A stretch of 64,000 nt of DNA from assembly GCA_036389255.1 (NCBI GenBank), contig DASVQI010000041.1, positions 372,001 to 436,000 on the forward strand, given 5' to 3'. Source of the DNA: JACVRN01 sp036389255 (GTDB taxonomy: Bacteria; Acidobacteriota; Blastocatellia; Pyrinomonadales; Pyrinomonadaceae). Numbering within the stretch: the first letter of the stretch is position 1; the number at the start of each line of letters is the position of its first letter. Below the pieces are notes generated by a model. That model worked only from the letters and a program-made list of their open reading frames with translations, made no database searches and was not told the DNA's origin. This document shows positions 16,862-25,484 of this stretch, one piece after another. Both the position numbers and the translations under genes were made by a program.

Positions 16862-18088
16862 TCAGTGATGATGCGCTGCCGCGGCCTGCTCCAAAAGATT
16901 CTCCATCCCCTTATCGTTGACGGGCAGAAGCGCACGCTGCCTTAGCTGGTAAGCGAAGTAGGCCAGCCAGAGGCCGCCTATGCCTACGGGGGCGAGCAAG
17001 TACATCCAGTAATTGAGAATGACGGAGAGCGCGCCGCCTCCGTGGACTTCCGCCACGGGCGCAATCATCCAGAAGAGGTCTACAAAACGCATCACTATCA
17101 GCAGCCCGGCAATGATAGAGAGCGTGCGCGCGTGCCGCTTCAGGTTTCTTGAGAGCAGCAGGAAGAAGGGGACTGCGAAGTGAAAGAGCACCAGCACGAG
17201 CCCCACGTACTGCCAGCCGCTTCTGAGCCTGCGCAAGTACCACGGAATCTCTTCCGGCAGATTCCCGTACCAGATAAGCAGGAACTGCGAGAAGCCGAAG
17301 TATGCCCAAATCATGACGAAGGCGAGCAGCAGCTTTCCGAGGTCGTGAAAATGTAGCGGCGCTATCACACCTTCGAGCGGCGGGCGGTTCGCAAGGCGCG
17401 AGGCCGCTATGATAACGAACGCAAACGCGCTCAGGCCCCACCCGACCATAATCAGCAGCCCGAAGATGGTAGAAAACCACTCCGGCTCAAGCGACATTAT
17501 CCAGTCGGTCGCGGCGAACGTGACCGTCAGGCCGAAGAAGACTATGCCGGGGCCGCTTATGCCCTGCATCCTCTTTCTCAGCTCGGTATTGGCCGTCCTG
17601 TCCTGCTCAAGCGACAGCTTGTTGAGCAGGTACATCAACAGGCCCCAGACAGCGAAGTAGAAGACGAAGCGACCTATGAAGAACGGCACGTTCAGGTAAG
17701 GCTGCTTGTGCTGAATCAGCTCGCGGTGCGCCGGCTCAATCTGCGATAGCGGGTGCGACCATTCGTAGAGCGTGCCTATGCCCAGAATGAGCGGGATAAA
17801 GAGCACGAACATGAGCGGGATGACCCGCGTGGACGCTTCCAGAATGCGGCGAATGACGAGGCCCCATCCCCCGCCCGAAAGATGATGCAGCATCAGGATG
17901 GCAAGGCTTCCGACCGACACGCCCGTCCAGAAGACGTAAGCCATCAGGTAGGCGTGAAAGAACTGCGTCTTGCCGCCGGGAGAAAGAAACGCGCCCGCCA
18001 CGCATACGACCAGCGCGACGACGCCAGCAATCAGCCCCAGCCGTTGAAGCCTGCTGGTATCTACCGGAGACGTGTACGAAGCATCCAT
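16862..18088 (-). CDS. actF: Alternative Complex III subunit F (NrfD-like quinol oxidoreductase)
   Basis: An integral membrane protein of 408 residues from the ATG at 18088. That start is preferred over an upstream in-frame start at 18202, which would run into actE. It has about ten hydrophobic helices and the ActF-type sequences LMAYVFWTGVSVGSLAILMLHH and WIMSLEPEWFSTIFG. With ActC it forms the membrane part of the complex that oxidises quinol. It follows actE by five bases. The C-terminus is His-rich (AAAHHH). Confidence 0.94.
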   Translation of the reverse strand: MDASYTSPVDTSRLQRLGLIAGVVALVVCVAGAFLSPGGKTQFFHAYLMAYVFWTGVSVGSLAILMLHHLSGGGWGLVIRRILEASTRVIPLMFVLFIPLILGIGTLYEWSHPLSQIEPAHRELIQHKQPYLNVPFFIGRFVFYFAVWGLLMYLLNKLSLEQDRTANTELRKRMQGISGPGIVFFGLTVTFAATDWIMSLEPEWFSTIFGLLIMVGWGLSAFAFVIIAASRLANRPPLEGVIAPLHFHDLGKLLLAFVMIWAYFGFSQFLLIWYGNLPEEIPWYLRRLRSGWQYVGLVLVLFHFAVPFFLLLSRNLKRHARTLSIIAGLLIVMRFVDLFWMIAPVAEVHGGGALSVILNYWMYLLAPVGIGGLWLAYFAYQLRQRALLPVNDKGMENLLEQAAAAHHH

Positions 18089-18093
18089 GACTT

Positions 18094-18780
18094 TTACTTT
18101 TGTCCTCCGGCTTCGAGTTTCTGGCGCTCTGCCTCGGGCAGTTGCGCGAGCGGCGCGCGCTGGCTCAGTTGCAGCGCGCGTATGTAGGCGACAATCGCCC
18201 AACGGTCTTCCGGCCTCACCTGCGCCGCGTAATCCGGCATAGCGCCGAAGCCGTTCGTTATCACGTCGAAGAAGTGGCCTACCGGAGCCTCCATCAGCCG
18301 GTCATTCGTCATAGGCGGCGGCGCGCGGAAACCGCGACGCACCACCATGCCGTCGCCCTTGCCGGTCATGCCGTGACAGACCGAGCAGTAGGCGTTGAAG
18401 CGCTCCTGACCGCGACGCAAGACCTGCTCGTTGACTTCAATGGGCATGACGTTGACAAGCTGCGCCTGCGGCCCGGTTCCGTTCTTTCCCGTATAAAGCG
18501 CCGTGTTCTCGCGCAGGCTGCCGCGCGCCACGGTGCCTTCCACGGGCGGGCGCGACGCCATGCCGTTGTCGAAGAACTCGCTTTTCTCGTAAGCCTCGAC
18601 GCGCGGCTGATCCTGCATGTCCTGACGGCAGCCTGAGAAAAGTAGAAAGGCAAAGGGCAGCAGGCAGAAGGCAAGGCGGACGCGCCCTTTGAGACGCGAA
18701 CGGGACGAAAGATTCAAGGCCGGACACTTGGCCTCCGCTTTCTCCTTTCTTTCTACTTCTCCCTTTCTATTTTTCAACAT
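18094..18780 (-). CDS. actE: Alternative Complex III subunit E, mono-haem cytochrome c lipoprotein
   Basis: The ATG at 18780 is preferred because GAGGTGAT lies five bases upstream, inside the end of actD. A long polar N-terminus precedes a lipoprotein signal (LLPFAFLLFSGC), so the mature protein is probably anchored by lipid. One haem c site is visible (CSVCHG), with a later Met-rich loop (GFGAMPDYA) that may supply the axial ligand. ActE shuttles electrons from the complex to the downstream oxidase. The unusual 40-residue extension before the signal suggests that a GTG further in could also start translation. Confidence 0.92.
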   Translation of the reverse strand: MLKNRKGEVERKEKAEAKCPALNLSSRSRLKGRVRLAFCLLPFAFLLFSGCRQDMQDQPRVEAYEKSEFFDNGMASRPPVEGTVARGSLRENTALYTGKNGTGPQAQLVNVMPIEVNEQVLRRGQERFNAYCSVCHGMTGKGDGMVVRRGFRAPPPMTNDRLMEAPVGHFFDVITNGFGAMPDYAAQVRPEDRWAIVAYIRALQLSQRAPLAQLPEAERQKLEAGGQK

Positions 18781-19312
18781 CAATCACCTCGTATGGGTTC
18801 AAGCTCTGAAGAAAACGGGTAGTCTCGTCGTGATTGAACTTTGGGTCGCTGGCTTCTATGACAAGGAAGAAGCGGTCGCGCGTGGCCAGAGCGAAGCGCG
18901 GGTTGTTGAAGACCGGATGATACGGCTGCGGCAGCTTGTTCAAAGCCAGCATGCCGAAGACAGCCGAAAAGGCCGCCGCCAGAATCGTGCATTCAAAAGT
19001 GATAGGGATAAAAGCGGGCCAGCTGTGGAGCGGCTTACCGCCTATGTTGAGCGGGTAATCTATGACGTGAACGTAGTACTGCAAGAGATAGCCCGCGAGC
19101 CCGCCTATGATTCCTCCAATCAGGACAATCAGTGGCAGTATGGTTCTGTGAAAGCCTATGGCCTCCGACAGCTCCTCAATCGGATAGGGCGAGTAGGCGT
19201 TGATTTTCCTGTAGCCTTCTTCGTAGGTACGCCGGGCCGCCGCCACCACGTCAGTAGGGTCTACAAACTCGGCCATCAAGCCATATAGCTGCGGTATCTT
19301 TGGTCTCTTCAT
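18767..19312 (-). CDS. actD: Alternative Complex III subunit D (DUF3341)
   Basis: A small membrane protein with the DUF3341 sequence pattern PQLYGLMAEF at the start, AYSPYPIEEL in the soluble part, and two membrane helices (ILPLIVLIGGIIGGLAGYLLQ and FIPITFECTILAAAFSAVFGML). The ATG at 19312 is preferred over a TTG three codons upstream. It overlaps actE by 14 bases. A copy of the CACCGGCTCATT palindrome lies between actC and this gene, inside the operon. Confidence 0.94.
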   Translation of the reverse strand: MKRPKIPQLYGLMAEFVDPTDVVAAARRTYEEGYRKINAYSPYPIEELSEAIGFHRTILPLIVLIGGIIGGLAGYLLQYYVHVIDYPLNIGGKPLHSWPAFIPITFECTILAAAFSAVFGMLALNKLPQPYHPVFNNPRFALATRDRFFLVIEASDPKFNHDETTRFLQSLNPYEVIDVEK

Positions 19313-19330
19313 AATCAACAATATTGATTC

Positions 19331-19373
19331 ATTGATTCACCGGCTCACTGATTCAATGAGCCGGTGAATCAAT
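19331..19373. repeat. CACCGGCTCATT-family palindrome (copy 2), inside the act operon
   Basis: Arms 19331-19351 and 19353-19373 pair with a single mismatch around a 1-base centre. It separates actC from actD on the minus strand. If it folds in RNA it could tune the ratio of the two products, but the dispersed copies elsewhere argue for a repeat family. Confidence 0.85.
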
Positions 19374-19377
19374 TCTT

Positions 19378-20769
19378 TTATCCTTCTTCCTCTCTCAGCT
19401 CGGCCTGCGGCAGAATCGTTCGCATCTCGAAGATGGATATCATCGGCAGGAAGCGTATAAAGAGCAGCAGCAGAGTGAAGAAGAGTCCGATGGTTCCTAT
19501 GAACATTGACCAATCCCAGATGGTCGGCGCGTACATGCCCCAGCTTGAGGGCAGGAAGTCGCGGTGCAAGCTGACCGGGATGATGATAAAGCGCTCAAGC
19601 CACATGCCTATGCTGACTATGAACGAGATAATCCAGATGGCCACGTTGTTGTGGCGCATCTTTCTTGACCATAGAAGCTGCGGCGCAATCACGTTGCAGA
19701 AGAGCAGCGCCCAGTAGTAGACCATGTATGGCCCCTGAAAGCGGTTGAATATCAGGTACTGGTCGTATGCGTTGCCGCTATACCATCCAATGAAAGTCTC
19801 CATCATGTAGCCGTAGGCGACTATCAACCCTGTGGCCAGCATAATCTTCGACATGTTGCGAAGGTGGCGTCCCGTGATGAAATCCTCCAGCCCGTAGAAC
19901 TTCCTCAAAGGAATGGTCAGCAGCAGCACCATGGCGAAGCCCGCGTAGATTGCGCCCGCCACGAAGTAGGGCGGGAAGATGGTCGCGTGCCAGCCCGGTA
20001 TGACAGAGACGGCGAAGTCGAAGCTGACTATGGTGTGAACCGATAGCACCAGGGGCGTGGAGAGCCCTGCCAGCAGCAGGTAAGCCGTCTCGTACCTGTA
20101 CCAGTGGCGCGCGCTTCCCCGCCATCCCAAAGAGAGCATGCCGTAGATAACCTGAAAGATGCGGCTCTTGGCGCGGTCGCGAAGCGTTGCGAAGTCGGGA
20201 ATCAGGCCCGTGTACCAGAAGAGCGCAGAGACTGTGCCGTAAGTCGAAATGGCGAAGACGTCCCACATCAGGGGGCTTCTAAACTGCGGCTGAATCCCCA
20301 TGGTGTTCGGGTAAGGGAAGAGCCAGTAGGCCAGCCACGGTCTTCCTGTGTGCAGTAGCGGATAGAGGCCCGCGCAGGCCACGGCGAAGAGCGTCATCGC
20401 TTCCGCGAAGCGGTTGATAGAGGTGCGCCACGTCTGTCGAAGCAGGAGCAGGATGGCCGAAATCAGCGTCCCGGCGTGGCCTATGCCAATCCACCAGACG
20501 AAGTTGATGATGTCGAAAGACCAGCCCACGGGCTGGTTGTTTCCCCAGATGCCTATGCCTGTTAAGACCAGATGGGCAATCGTGACCATTAGTATCGTGG
20601 CTACGATGAACGATACGGAGAAGCCGAAGAACCATGCCGGAGGCGTTCTACGCTTCAGCACAATCGCGCTTATCTTGTCCGTGACCGTGCCGAAGTCGTG
20701 GCCCGGCTCAATCACGGGAGCCGTGATATGCATGCGCATGTCGTCGTGCGGTTCGTCTATCTGAGACAT
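19378..20769 (-). CDS. actC: Alternative Complex III subunit C (NrfD-like)
   Basis: A membrane protein of 463 residues with about ten helices, homologous to NrfD/PsrC. Typical stretches are WWIGIGHAGTLISAILLLLRQ, RPWLAYWLFPYPN and a WHATIFPPYFVAGAIYAGFA loop. It houses a proposed quinol site and transfers electrons to the FeS part of ActB. The ATG at 20769, just after the actB stop, is preferred over a GTG at 20793 that overlaps actB. A GGGAG lies 12 bases upstream. Confidence 0.95.
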   Translation of the reverse strand: MSQIDEPHDDMRMHITAPVIEPGHDFGTVTDKISAIVLKRRTPPAWFFGFSVSFIVATILMVTIAHLVLTGIGIWGNNQPVGWSFDIINFVWWIGIGHAGTLISAILLLLRQTWRTSINRFAEAMTLFAVACAGLYPLLHTGRPWLAYWLFPYPNTMGIQPQFRSPLMWDVFAISTYGTVSALFWYTGLIPDFATLRDRAKSRIFQVIYGMLSLGWRGSARHWYRYETAYLLLAGLSTPLVLSVHTIVSFDFAVSVIPGWHATIFPPYFVAGAIYAGFAMVLLLTIPLRKFYGLEDFITGRHLRNMSKIMLATGLIVAYGYMMETFIGWYSGNAYDQYLIFNRFQGPYMVYYWALLFCNVIAPQLLWSRKMRHNNVAIWIISFIVSIGMWLERFIIIPVSLHRDFLPSSWGMYAPTIWDWSMFIGTIGLFFTLLLLFIRFLPMISIFEMRTILPQAELREEEG

Positions 20770-20773
20770 AATT

Positions 20774-23700
20774 TCAGTGGTCTCCCTGCTCACCCTGATT
20801 GGGATTCATGTTGCCCATCAAGCTCTTCGGCCCTATCTCTGGATTTATGTTGCGTATGGCCGCAAGGTAAGTGGTGCGCGGGCGCGTGTTCAAATCCGAG
20901 AGCAGCCCGTAGTTGCGCTCCTGCGCCTTGAGCTTCGCCACGCGGCTGTTCGGGTCGTTCTGGTTGCCGAAGACTATAGCGTCCGAGGGGCACGCCGCCT
21001 GACAGGCCGTGACGACTTCGCCGTCGCGCACGGGCCGGTCTTCCTTCTCGGACTCAATCTTGGCGTACTGTATGCGCTGTATGCAGTAGGTGCATTTCTC
21101 CATCACGCCGCGCGAGCGCACTGTGACTTCCGGGTTGCGCATCAGCTTATAAGTCGGCGTCTCGAAATCCTGATAGAGCAGGAAGTTGAAGCGGCGCACC
21201 TTGTAGGGGCAGTTGTTGGAGCAGTAGCGCGTGCCGACGCAACGGTTATAAACCATGTCGTTCGTGCCTTCGGCCGAGTGGACTGTCGCGGCCACCGGAC
21301 AGACCGGCTCGCACGGCGCGTTCTCGCAGTGCATGCATGGCACTGGCTGGAAGAAGGTCTGCGGGTTCGCTTCCTCTCCCTTGTAGTAGCTGTCCACTCT
21401 GAGCCAGTGCATCTCGCGGCTGCGCAAGACCTGCTCCTTGCCGACTACCGGGATGTTGTTCTCGGACTGGCAGGCCACCACGCAGGCGTTGCAGCCAATA
21501 CAGGTGGAAACGTCAATCGCCATGCCCCACGCGTAGTCCTTCGAGTAATCGTAGTTCTCGTACATTGTCTCGCTGGGCTTTGGCTCGTGCTTTCCTTCGG
21601 GCGCGAAGTGCGGGTTCTTCTTGTAGTCTTCCAGCGTCCCGGCCCTTACGAGGTCGCGGTTCTCCATCAGGTGATGAAGCTGCGTGGTGGCAATCGGATA
21701 AATCTCGGCCGTTTTGTCCAGCCGCAGACCCGTGCCAGACCAGAGCGCATTCGACGTGCGAAGCGCGTAAGCGTTCTGGAAGTTCGGCGTGCTGTTTCTC
21801 GCGCTCCCGGTGCCCGCGCGGCCCGCTCGCCAGCGACCGTAGCCTAAGTAGACCGTGACGGTGTTGTCGGGCTGGCCCGGCTGCACCCAGACCGGGAAGG
21901 GAACGGTGCGATTCTGGAAAGTGAGATTTACGACCGTCTGTTTCCACTCGCCGCCCTTCCAGCCTAGGTCGTTCTCAAGGCCGAGGCGGCGGGCGGTCGC
22001 GGGGCTTATCACGGCGGCCGTGTCCCATGTGATTTTCGAGTGCGGCTTGGGCAATTCCTGAAGCCAGCCGTTGTTGGCAAAGCGCCCGTCGTAGATGCTT
22101 GGGTCGGCGCGAAAGACTATCTCAAGCTCGTTCGGATTCGCGGCCGCCTGCGGCTGTGCGTTGTCCCAGTTGCCCGCCAGCGTCACTGTCCTTGTAGGTA
22201 GCGCCGTGTTGGCAACCACGCCGTCGTGAAGCGCCTTTCGCCACTGGCTCTCGAAATCGCCAGCCGGAGCCGTCTGCGCCGGAGTCGAAGTCGGCGGCGT
22301 CACGCCCGCCTGCGCCGAGTTCGCGTTAGGCGAAGCGGCGTTCGCCGTCTGGTTGGCGGCGCTTCCCGCTTGATTGCCTGTTTGACTGTTGGCGTTCGCC
22401 TGATTGTTGGCGGAGCGGTTGGCCGCAGCTTGATTCGCAGCGCCCTGATTATTCCCCTGACTATTCCCTTGATTATTCGATGTGCGATTGTTCGCGCTCT
22501 GGTTGCTGTTGGCCGGGCCTTGTCCGCCCTGTCCCGTATTCTGCGCCGCAGCCCCGTTCTGATTCACGGACGCGGGCTGTTGAGCGGAAGCCGCGCGCTG
22601 GCCCGTGCCCTGTGCCGTAGCGTTTCGCAAGCCAGCGCCGCCCGCCCCTATCTTGTCCTGCCAGAAGGCGCGCACAATCTCGTAGCCCGAGCGCTCGGGC
22701 TGCTGCGTGAAGGCGGCCAGAAACTCTATGGGCGATTTTGTGCCTCTATAAAGCGGAGCGATGAGCGGCTGAATGATAGAGACTGTGCCGTCGAAGGCCC
22801 GCGCGTCTCCCCACGATTCAAGATAATGAGATTCCGGCACGTGCCAGTGGCAGAGAGCGCTCGTTTCATCATCGTAGAGGCTCAGGTGTATGCGAAGCCC
22901 AACCTTCTCCATGCTCTGCCGGAACTGAAGGTCTGCGGGCGCGTTGTAGATGGGATTGCCGCCGACCATCACCAGCATGTCAACCGCGCCGGAGTTCATC
23001 TCCTGAACGAGCGTGCGAAGCTCCGCTATGGAATCGAGCGCCGTGTTCTCCTGTCCCGGCGGGCGAAACTCTATGGGGTCTGTGTAATTGACCACGTTGC
23101 CTACGCTGCCGAGCTTCTGATTCATGGCGTGCGCGAGCGCGTGAATGATTGCCGGTTGCTCGTCGCCGGGGACGACTACCGCTCCGCGTCCCGCCTGCTG
23201 CAAGTCTCGCGCGATGGCGTCAATCACGTTCGCGGGAATCGAAGCGGGAGCCGGAGCGTTCCCGGCCATAGACACGCCCAGCTTGGCCGCTACGGCGCGC
23301 GCGAATCCCTCAATCTCGGACGGGCGAAGCGGCCAGCGATGGTCTGCGCTCGCCCCTGTGTTGGTCGGCGTGGACTCCACGCAGTAGAAGCGGTTCATGC
23401 GGTCTGGGCCGCCTTCGCCTTCGACGCGGCGGCGCGAGGCGAACTGCCGCGCGTAGCGAAGACTGGCCGGGCCGCAAGCCAGAAAATCGGCGTCGAGTCC
23501 GAGTATCCGGTCTGCGCGAGTAAAGTCGTAGACGACGTTGACCGCCTGCCCGAATGCCTGAAAGGCTCCGGTGCCGGCCTGCCCGCGTCCCACAGGCTCG
23601 TACTGATACCAGCGAGCGCCGGGAAACTCTCTGAGGATGTCCGTTATCTGCGCGGCCAGCGTGGGAGAGGTGATGGTTTCGGTCAGAAATCTGATTCCGG

Positions 23701-24271
23701 CTCCCTGCTTGGGTCTTTGATTATCGAGCGCCTGACTGACCGCGCCAAGGAAAGTTGACCACGTGCGAATCTCTCCGCGAAAGCTGAGCACCTGCGAGCG
23801 ATCCGGGTCATAAAGCCCTAGAACTGAAGCCTGCGAGTATATGTCGCTCGCGCCGAGGCTGGCCGGGTGAAGCTCGTTGCCTTCAATCTTGGTCGGGCGT
23901 CCTTCGTTGCTTCTGACCAGCAGGCCAGTAGCCGCTCCGCCCAGAGACATAGCCGTGGCGTAGAAAGAGGGCTTGCCCGGCACGTACCCTTCCGGGTCGC
24001 GCACGAAGGGGACAATCGTTTCCGTGGGCTGGTAGGCGCAGGCCGAAAGCCCCGCGAGCGCCATTGACGCGCCCATCAGCTTGATGAAAGAGCGGCGGCT
24101 GACGGAATCGTCCCACTCTTCGGCTGCGTGCGGATACTCGCGCTTGACCAACTCCTCGAACTCGTCCGAGTCGGCCAGCTCTTCCAGATTCCGCCAGTAC
24201 TCTTTGCCTCGCGTCTCCAGCAGGCGCTCGCGCAGCAAATCGAAATTTTTTTGCCTATCTTCAATGGACAT
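20774..24271 (-). CDS. actB: Alternative Complex III subunit B (molybdopterin-oxidoreductase-like plus FeS domains)
   Basis: A periplasmic subunit of about 1165 residues. The N-terminus has a Tat signal (SRRSFIKLMGAS) followed by LSAC, a possible lipobox. The large middle resembles the catalytic subunit of complex iron-sulfur molybdoenzymes; in ACIII this domain is known to lack molybdenum. The C-terminal part carries four ferredoxin-like cysteine clusters (CIGCNACVVAC, CMHCENAPCEPVC, CVGTRYCSNNC, CTYCIQ...CQAAC). Residues about 543-672 are an Asn/Gln/Ala-rich low-complexity insertion not expected in the family. It starts 16 bases after actA. Confidence 0.95.
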   Translation of the reverse strand: MSIEDRQKNFDLLRERLLETRGKEYWRNLEELADSDEFEELVKREYPHAAEEWDDSVSRRSFIKLMGASMALAGLSACAYQPTETIVPFVRDPEGYVPGKPSFYATAMSLGGAATGLLVRSNEGRPTKIEGNELHPASLGASDIYSQASVLGLYDPDRSQVLSFRGEIRTWSTFLGAVSQALDNQRPKQGAGIRFLTETITSPTLAAQITDILREFPGARWYQYEPVGRGQAGTGAFQAFGQAVNVVYDFTRADRILGLDADFLACGPASLRYARQFASRRRVEGEGGPDRMNRFYCVESTPTNTGASADHRWPLRPSEIEGFARAVAAKLGVSMAGNAPAPASIPANVIDAIARDLQQAGRGAVVVPGDEQPAIIHALAHAMNQKLGSVGNVVNYTDPIEFRPPGQENTALDSIAELRTLVQEMNSGAVDMLVMVGGNPIYNAPADLQFRQSMEKVGLRIHLSLYDDETSALCHWHVPESHYLESWGDARAFDGTVSIIQPLIAPLYRGTKSPIEFLAAFTQQPERSGYEIVRAFWQDKIGAGGAGLRNATAQGTGQRAASAQQPASVNQNGAAAQNTGQGGQGPANSNQSANNRTSNNQGNSQGNNQGAANQAAANRSANNQANANSQTGNQAGSAANQTANAASPNANSAQAGVTPPTSTPAQTAPAGDFESQWRKALHDGVVANTALPTRTVTLAGNWDNAQPQAAANPNELEIVFRADPSIYDGRFANNGWLQELPKPHSKITWDTAAVISPATARRLGLENDLGWKGGEWKQTVVNLTFQNRTVPFPVWVQPGQPDNTVTVYLGYGRWRAGRAGTGSARNSTPNFQNAYALRTSNALWSGTGLRLDKTAEIYPIATTQLHHLMENRDLVRAGTLEDYKKNPHFAPEGKHEPKPSETMYENYDYSKDYAWGMAIDVSTCIGCNACVVACQSENNIPVVGKEQVLRSREMHWLRVDSYYKGEEANPQTFFQPVPCMHCENAPCEPVCPVAATVHSAEGTNDMVYNRCVGTRYCSNNCPYKVRRFNFLLYQDFETPTYKLMRNPEVTVRSRGVMEKCTYCIQRIQYAKIESEKEDRPVRDGEVVTACQAACPSDAIVFGNQNDPNSRVAKLKAQERNYGLLSDLNTRPRTTYLAAIRNINPEIGPKSLMGNMNPNQGEQGDH

Positions 24272-24287
24272 CAACGTTTTCCCGATT

Positions 24288-24998
24288 CTATCTGTGGCAT
24301 GTAGAACAACTGGTCAAGACGGCTGTGCTACGGAGGTTATAAGTCTTGGCTAGCTGCGCCCCCGCTTCCGCCTGATTGGCCGGAGGCTGCCACTGCATAT
24401 TGAAAATCTCGTCTTTGGGTCTAAGCACGGCTTCAGGGTTTCTGTGGCATTGCAGGCACCACTCCATGTGAAGCGATGCGTTCTGCCACATGAGAGGCAT
24501 GTTATCCACAGGCCCGTGGCAGGTGGAGCAGCCTACGCCCTTGTTGACGTGTATGCTGTGGTTGAAATAGACGAAGTCCGGCAGGTCGTGTACACGCACC
24601 CATTCGATGGGCTTGTCATCGCGGAAGCTTGCGCGCACCGGCTCAAGGTAAGGGCTGTTAGCCCAGATTTGCGAGTGACAGTTCATGCAGGTCTTGGTCG
24701 AAGGCATCCCGGCCGAAGCCGAAACCTCTACGGACGTGTGGCAGTAGCGGCAGTCTATGCCGTCGTCGCCCACGTGATGCTTGTGGCTGAACTGCACGGG
24801 CTGCTGGCGCTCGACCCAAGCTTGCGTGTTGTAGTCGGAACGAGCTAGCTGAAGCAGCAGGTAGAGCAGAGCGCCGCCTATAAAGACAGCACCGAAGATG
24901 CTCACCTTGGCGATGGTATTAGTGCTCTGGTGAAATATTTGGGGCACGGCGCGGACAGTCTCCGTATCAAGGATTGCCGGGCGAGGGAAATCTTTCAC
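24288..24998 (-). CDS. actA: Alternative Complex III subunit A, pentahaem cytochrome c
   Basis: A 236-residue protein with one N-terminal membrane helix (KVSIFGAVFIGGALLYLLLQL) and five CxxCH haem sites: CRYCH, CMNCH, CSTCH, CLQCH and a final CSTCH at the extreme C-terminus. Five haems match ActA of characterised ACIII. It passes electrons from the quinol-oxidising core to ActE or to the oxidase. It begins at GTG with AGAGGGG just upstream and is the first gene of the operon, behind a long leader. Confidence 0.95.
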   Translation of the reverse strand: MKDFPRPAILDTETVRAVPQIFHQSTNTIAKVSIFGAVFIGGALLYLLLQLARSDYNTQAWVERQQPVQFSHKHHVGDDGIDCRYCHTSVEVSASAGMPSTKTCMNCHSQIWANSPYLEPVRASFRDDKPIEWVRVHDLPDFVYFNHSIHVNKGVGCSTCHGPVDNMPLMWQNASLHMEWCLQCHRNPEAVLRPKDEIFNMQWQPPANQAEAGAQLAKTYNLRSTAVLTSCSTCHR

Positions 24999-25211
24999 TT
25001 ACCCCTCTAAAGCCCGACCACTGCTGCCGGAGGCGACCCTTAAGACACAGGACTACAAACTCTCAGGGCGCTCACGGCCACTCGTAGACCCATACGGGAA
25101 CTGCTGTCCGCTTTTCTACTCCGTAGAGCCTCCGGTGCGGCTCGTCAGGCCGGAAGAGAATTATTCTCACGGCTCGCGGTCATCTCGTTGGGTGCATGCT
25201 GTCAGTGCAGT
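24999..25211 (-). promoter_or_regulatory. Long 5' leader of the act-cox operon, candidate structured RNA
   Basis: From the predicted start near 25211 to the actA GTG there are about 210 transcribed bases without a credible ORF. Within it, CCGGAGGC (complement of 25128-25135) can pair with GCCTCCGG (complement of 25027-25034) across about 93 bases. Smaller hairpins such as GAGAAT-A-ATTCTC are also visible. I checked by eye for cobalamin, TPP, FMN, SAM and GEMM consensus elements and saw none. Confidence 0.5.
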
Positions 25212-25217
25212 AAAGCG

Positions 25218-25245
25218 ATTCTACCAATTCCTTAAACACTGTCAA
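25218..25245 (-). promoter_or_regulatory. Predicted sigma70-type promoter of the act-cox operon
   Basis: On the minus strand, TTGACA (25245-25240), a 16-base spacer and TAGAAT (25223-25218). The same hexamers and spacing occur before tRNA-Ser. The segment from 25246 to 25484 upstream is AT-richer, holds an imperfect AAAGGCAAAAG/CTTTTGCCTTT inverted repeat near 25418-25470, and has no supported gene. Confidence 0.8.
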
Positions 25246-25484
25246 CTCAACTTGCTACGAAAATGTAGCGAAGTTGATGAAGATTGGTTGAAGCCGGAAC
25301 GAACCGAAAGCGGAAGGCTCAAGTTTTCGGAGGGATTTCAAGCGCTTTCTAATCAGCGACGAGCGGAGTTATAAGCGCAGCTACAAATGCTCGGCAGAAA
25401 AATTCATAAAGAGAAAAGGCAAAAGTGTAGAAAGAGAGGTCGTGCGCTCTCCCTTATACCTTTTGCCTTTCTACTTTTTCCTTC

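Noticed and set aside
22226..23758. Long plus-strand ORF (510 codons) inside actB
   Set aside because: It lies antisense to well-supported FeS/molybdopterin-like coding sequence and is Arg/Ser-rich, as expected of a GC-rich shadow frame.
25001..25245. Possible group II intron domain V (GAGCC...GGCTC and ACGGCTC pieces)
   Set aside because: The pieces do not form the 34-base domain V hairpin with its bulge, and there is no reverse transcriptase nearby.
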